NCBI GenBank assembly: GCA_937919625.1
Contig: CALFRK010000053.1
Location: forward strand, 1 to 48,769
Direction: 5' to 3'
Source: an uncultured Ilumatobacter sp.
GTDB lineage: Bacteria > Actinomycetota > Acidimicrobiia > Acidimicrobiales > Ilumatobacteraceae
Length of the DNA stretch: 48,769 bases
Shown: positions 46,184-48,769 of the stretch, piece after piece
Layout of the letters: every line of letters starts with the position of its first letter
Position numbering within the stretch: position 1 is the first letter of the stretch
The notes under the pieces: model-generated
Seen by the model: only the letters and a program-made list of their open reading frames with translations
What the model was told of the DNA's origin: nothing
Databases searched by the model: none
Translations under genes and position numbers: made by a program

Positions 46184-47191
46184 TCAGCCCAGTTCGCTCT
46201 TGTTCGAGCGTGACATCAGCGAGGCGAGCGCCTCGCGTGCGTTGTGACCGTGGTGGCACACCGCCACGACCTGCTCGGTGATGGGCATCTCGACACCGTA
46301 CTGGAGGGCCAGGTCGAGCACACTCGGCGAGCTTTTGACACCCTCCGCGACCATATTCATCGAGGCCAGGATCTCCTCGATCGACTGGCCGCGGCCGAGC
46401 GCCAGGCCGACCGAGTTGTTGCGACTCTGCTTCGACGAACAGGTAGCGATCAGGTCACCCATCCCTGCCAGCCCGGCGAACGTGAGTGGGTCGCCGCCCA
46501 TCGCGACGCCAAGTCGCGACATCTCCGCCAGCCCGCGTGTGATCAGTGTGGCCCGGGTGTTATCGCCGAACTGCATGCCCTCTGCCATGCCGGCGGCGAT
46601 CGCGATCACGTTCTTCACCACGCCGGCCACCTCGCAGCCCACGACGTCGGGGTTGGTGTACACCCTTAGATTTGGCCGGGTCAGAATTCGTTGCAGCTCC
46701 AGGGCGATCGTGGTGTCAGGAATGGCCACCACGCTGGCCGCCGGTTGGCCGGCCATGATCTCCTTGGCGAGGTTGGGGCCCGTCATCACTCCGACCGGAC
46801 GCCCCGGCATCTCGTCGGCGGCGACCTCGGTCATACGCATCAACGATTCGCGCTCGATCCCCTTGGTCAGGCTGACGACCGGTACCCACGGTCGCAAATA
46901 TGGGGCGACCTCGCGGGCGATCTGGCGAAATCCGTGGGACGGCACCGCCATCACGACGACGTCGGCGCTAGACACGGCTGCTTCCATGTTCGACGTCGCC
47001 ACCAACTGCTCGGGCAGTGTGAACGTTGGGAGATAGTCGGGATTGATACTGGTCGTATTGATCTGCTCGACCAGCTCGTTGCGGCGAGCCCACAGCATGG
47101 TGGGAGTGTTAACGCTGGCAAGCGCCGCCACGGTGGTCCCCCACGAACCTGCACCGATCACGGCAACCCGAATTTCCGACGAACGCGACAT
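46184..47191 (-). CDS. gpsA: NAD(P)H-dependent glycerol-3-phosphate dehydrogenase
   Basis: The 335-aa cytosolic enzyme reduces dihydroxyacetone phosphate to sn-glycerol 3-phosphate for phospholipid synthesis. The Rossmann motif is GAGSWGTT near residues 10-17. The GPNLAKE substrate block, the catalytic Lys in AGVVKNVIAIAAG and the GLAGMGDLIATCSS block near the C-terminus are all present. The length is normal. A TACGCT box 8 nt upstream fixes the ATG at 47191; the longer start at 47242 overlaps the divergent cofC promoter. The following conserved unknown gene is 7 nt away. Confidence 0.96.
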   Translation of the reverse strand: MSRSSEIRVAVIGAGSWGTTVAALASVNTPTMLWARRNELVEQINTTSINPDYLPTFTLPEQLVATSNMEAAVSSADVVVMAVPSHGFRQIAREVAPYLRPWVPVVSLTKGIERESLMRMTEVAADEMPGRPVGVMTGPNLAKEIMAGQPAASVVAIPDTTIALELQRILTRPNLRVYTNPDVVGCEVAGVVKNVIAIAAGMAEGMQFGDNTRATLITRGLAEMSRLGVAMGGDPLTFAGLAGMGDLIATCSSKQSRNNSVGLALGRGQSIEEILASMNMVAEGVKSSPSVLDLALQYGVEMPITEQVVAVCHHGHNAREALASLMSRSNKSELG

Positions 47192-47199
47192 GGACCAAC

Positions 47200-47205
47200 A
47201 GCGTA
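47200..47205 (-). promoter_or_regulatory. -10 box (TACGCT) for gpsA
   Basis: TACGCT on the minus strand ends 8 nt before the gpsA ATG at 47191. Confidence 0.5.
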
Positions 47206-47246
47206 CGCCGATCGCCCCAGCAGGGCCAGACGCATCCGCCACGCCG

Positions 47247-47252
47247 TAGTGT
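47247..47252 (+). promoter_or_regulatory. -10 box (TAGTGT) for cofC
   Basis: TAGTGT ends 7 nt before the GTG at 47260. It overlaps an earlier in-frame GTG at 47251, so the later GTG is the better start. Confidence 0.5.
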
Positions 47253-47259
47253 GCAGCCT

Positions 47260-47859
47260 GTGGAGACGGCGGTGCTCATCCCGATCAAGGCGTTCCATGC
47301 CGCCAAGGGCCGGCTGACCGGGTGGCTGCCCGACCCCGACCGAGCGCGCCTTGCAAGATGGATGGCCGAACGAGTCGTCGCTGCGGCTCAGCCGCTGCCG
47401 ACCTTCATCGCCTGCGACGACGACGAAGTCGCGCGCTGGGCAGAATCACTCGGTGCCCAGGTGCTGTGGGGTCCCGGGCTTGGCCTCAACGGCGCTATCG
47501 ATCAGGGCGTCGAAACGGTCGCTCGTCAGGGCGCCGACCATGTGATCATCTCGCACGGTGATCTTCCGCTCGCTCGCGATCTGTCGCGGGTCGCACGGCC
47601 CGGCGAGATCGTGTTGGTTCCAGACCGGCGCCGCGACGGAACAAACGTGCTCAGCCGGCCGTGCTCGATCACACTTGCGGCCTCGTATGGTGGCGGCAGC
47701 TTCGGCATCCACCTGGAGGCGGCGCTCGCCACCGGCGCTCCGGTCACGGTTCGAATCGACCCCCAACTGTCGATCGACATCGACACGATCGAAGATTGTC
47801 GGCATCCACTTGTGGCGCCGGTACTGCACCCGATCCTCGGTGAGGCGATGCCCCTGTGA
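47260..47859 (+). CDS. cofC: Phospholactate/phosphoenolpyruvate guanylyltransferase (F420 biosynthesis)
   Basis: From GTG 47260 the protein is 199 aa. It belongs to the CofC/FbiD family, which joins GTP to 2-phospholactate, phosphoenolpyruvate or a related acid to start the F420 side chain. Diagnostic segments are LIPIKAFHAAKGRL at the N-terminus, GPGLGLNGAI, the ISHGDLPLA strand and the DRRRDGTNVL motif. In actinobacteria the substrate is usually phosphoenolpyruvate, which is assumed here. A probable F420-dependent oxidoreductase lies 5 kb away. Its stop overlaps the next gene (GTGA). Confidence 0.92.
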   Translation: METAVLIPIKAFHAAKGRLTGWLPDPDRARLARWMAERVVAAAQPLPTFIACDDDEVARWAESLGAQVLWGPGLGLNGAIDQGVETVARQGADHVIISHGDLPLARDLSRVARPGEIVLVPDRRRDGTNVLSRPCSITLAASYGGGSFGIHLEAALATGAPVTVRIDPQLSIDIDTIEDCRHPLVAPVLHPILGEAMPL

Positions 47860-48629
47860 CTGCCAACGAGCCAGGCCAGCCGGCACCCTCGGGCCCAGCC
47901 GCCATCACCAGCCGCAATCTTGACGTTCCGCGCGTCGCGCTGGCGATCGGCGCCCACCCCGACGACGTCGAGTTCGGATGCGGCGCAACACTTGCGAAGT
48001 GGGCTGCCGCCGGCTGCCTCGTGCACCATCTGATCTGTACCGACGGGTCGAAGGGAACCTGGGACCCCCTCGCCGACGCGCACACATTGGCGGCGCGACG
48101 TCAGCTAGAGCAACGTGAGGCCGCTCGCAGGCTGACGGGAACGCGGGCAGGCGAAGTGGTGTTCCTCGGGTACATCGACGGCGAGCTCGACAGCGACCTC
48201 AGCGCCCGCGGTCGCGTCGCATTTGTGATCAGGCAACTTCGACCGGATGTCGTGCTGGGGCACGATCCGTGGAAGCGATATCGCCTGCACCCCGATCATC
48301 GCCACGCTGGATTGCTGGCCTGCGAGGGCATCGTCGCCGCCCGCGATCCACATTTCTTCCCAGAACAAGGCATCGCCCATCACCGCCCCGAGCATCTGAT
48401 GTTGTTCGAAGCCGACGCTCCCGATCACCTCGAGGATGTCAGCGATTGGATCGACCCGAAGCTTGCTGCCCTCGAAGCGCACGAGAGCCAGTTCGAATCG
48501 ACCATGAAGGCGGTCGACGACGCCCAGCTGGTGGCGTTCCACGATCGGATTCGCAATCGCCTGACGGGTATCGGGTCAGATCACGGTGTCGGTGCTGCCG
48601 AAGTCTTCAAGCTGATCAGCGACCTCTAA
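47856..48629 (+). CDS. PIG-L family deacetylase
   Basis: This 257-aa metal-dependent enzyme removes N-acetyl groups from sugar conjugates or related substrates. The AHPDDVEFG motif at 33-41 provides zinc ligands and the catalytic Asp; a third His lies in RLHPDHRHAG. The fold and length match the MshB/PIG-L group. Mycothiol-pathway activity is possible, but other substrates such as bacillithiol-like or amide conjugates cannot be ruled out. The GTG start overlaps the cofC stop by 4 nt, which makes a two-gene operon. A strong inverted repeat follows 18 nt after the stop. Confidence 0.9.
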   Translation: MTANEPGQPAPSGPAAITSRNLDVPRVALAIGAHPDDVEFGCGATLAKWAAAGCLVHHLICTDGSKGTWDPLADAHTLAARRQLEQREAARRLTGTRAGEVVFLGYIDGELDSDLSARGRVAFVIRQLRPDVVLGHDPWKRYRLHPDHRHAGLLACEGIVAARDPHFFPEQGIAHHRPEHLMLFEADAPDHLEDVSDWIDPKLAALEAHESQFESTMKAVDDAQLVAFHDRIRNRLTGIGSDHGVGAAEVFKLISDL

Positions 48630-48647
48630 CACCTGTCGCCGGGCTCG

Positions 48648-48681
48648 ACGAAGGGGTGAGGTCGTGACCTCACCCCTTCGT
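48648..48681. terminator. Perfect inverted repeat, bidirectional terminator candidate
   Basis: A 16-nt perfect stem (outer ACGAAGGGG, inner GAGGTC) closes on a 2-nt loop, or on 4 nt once the last pair opens. It lies between the convergent PIG-L and HU-like genes. There is no strong T tract, as is common for actinobacterial terminators. Confidence 0.75.
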
Positions 48682-48705
48682 GCAGATTCTGTATTGAGCC
48701 GAAAC

Positions 48706-48769
48706 TCAGCGCTTCTTCTTGGCCGGGGCCTTCTTGGCCGGGGCCTTCTTGGCCGGGGCCTTCTTGGCC
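48706..48769 (-). CDS. C-terminal tail of an HU-like (or other Lys/Ala/Pro-rich) DNA-binding protein, partial
   Basis: Only the last 20 codons are in the window; the 5' part lies beyond 48769. The tail reads as repeats of AKKAP and ends KKKR before TGA. Such tails occur on the HU homologue HupB of mycobacteria and relatives, and also on some histone H1-like proteins and DNA ligases. The tail binds DNA non-specifically. The identity of the folded domain cannot be seen from this window. Confidence 0.7.
   Translation of the reverse strand, partial: AKKAPAKKAPAKKAPAKKKR
48716..48769. repeat. 15-bp tandem repeat coding the basic tail
   Basis: GGCCGGGGCCTTCTT repeats exactly at least three times and continues past the window edge. 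The unit is five codons (KKAPA on the minus strand), so copy-number change keeps the frame. Confidence 0.95.

Noticed and set aside
47251-47259. Earlier GTG start for cofC
   Set aside because: It lies within the TAGTGT -10 box; the GTG at 47260 has correct leaderless spacing.

Overview
The window looks like chromosome from a high-GC actinobacterium, most likely a marine or soil Acidimicrobiia of the Ilumatobacter type. The grounds are GC-rich DNA with many GTG starts, a DUF3039-like protein, F420-linked genes (cofC, an LLM-family oxidoreductase), a mycobacterial-type SOS mutasome (imuA, imuB, dnaE2), Zur-type zinc control and a lysine/alanine/proline-rich HU-like tail at the right edge. This assignment is inferred from gene content; there is no rRNA in the window to confirm it. 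I saw no tRNA, CRISPR array, transposase or prophage gene.

Layout. 1-3.4 kb: a 13-bp tandem array running into a B12-binding protein gene, a small membrane protein and an EF-G-like GTPase. 3.4-8.6 kb: flavodoxin-like protein, a CzrA-like zinc sensor overlapping a CDF zinc exporter, an alpha/beta hydrolase and the PcrA/UvrD helicase. 8.7-14.3 kb: a very large (1211 aa) multidomain protein with an overlapping lectin-fold partner, then an M20 peptidase. 14.4-16.5 kb: ferredoxin-like protein, DUF3039, Nudix and roadblock proteins. 16.5-23.9 kb: dnaE2 and imuA-imuB, each set behind a LexA/SOS box, with a Nudix gene and an atypical response regulator between them. 23.9-26.5 kb: Nfu-N protein and a two-gene K+ uptake system. 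26.5-34.1 kb: a five-gene cluster (SWIM, DUF5691, MoxR ATPase, DUF5682, VWA) split by gene debris and a palindromic repeat. 34.1-38.1 kb: SRPBCC, glutaredoxin, and a Zur-controlled zinc importer (zur-znuC divergent from znuA-znuB). 38.1-41.2 kb: HNH protein and the reverse transsulfuration pair. 41.3-48.8 kb: a decayed lipoprotein, an LLM enzyme behind a 29-codon leader ORF, HPF-like protein, rnhB, selD, a conserved unknown, gpsA, cofC, a PIG-L deacetylase and the end of an HU-like gene.

Two sequence-level signals recur across the window. First, seven dispersed palindromes share a GTGYC...GGCAC-like core with variable arms. They usually sit at or inside the 3' ends of genes. Two 13-bp direct-repeat tracts look like amplified half-arms of the same element. 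Second, many genes have a TANNNT box 6-9 nt before the start codon and no Shine-Dalgarno, which indicates leaderless transcripts; I used this to choose several starts.

Functional links: zinc import and export are each controlled by their own sensor; F420 synthesis (cofC) and a probable F420 enzyme share the window; the SOS boxes tie dnaE2 and imuAB into one damage-induced polymerase. The least understood parts are the 1211-aa protein with its partner and the split SWIM/DUF5691/MoxR/DUF5682/VWA cluster.
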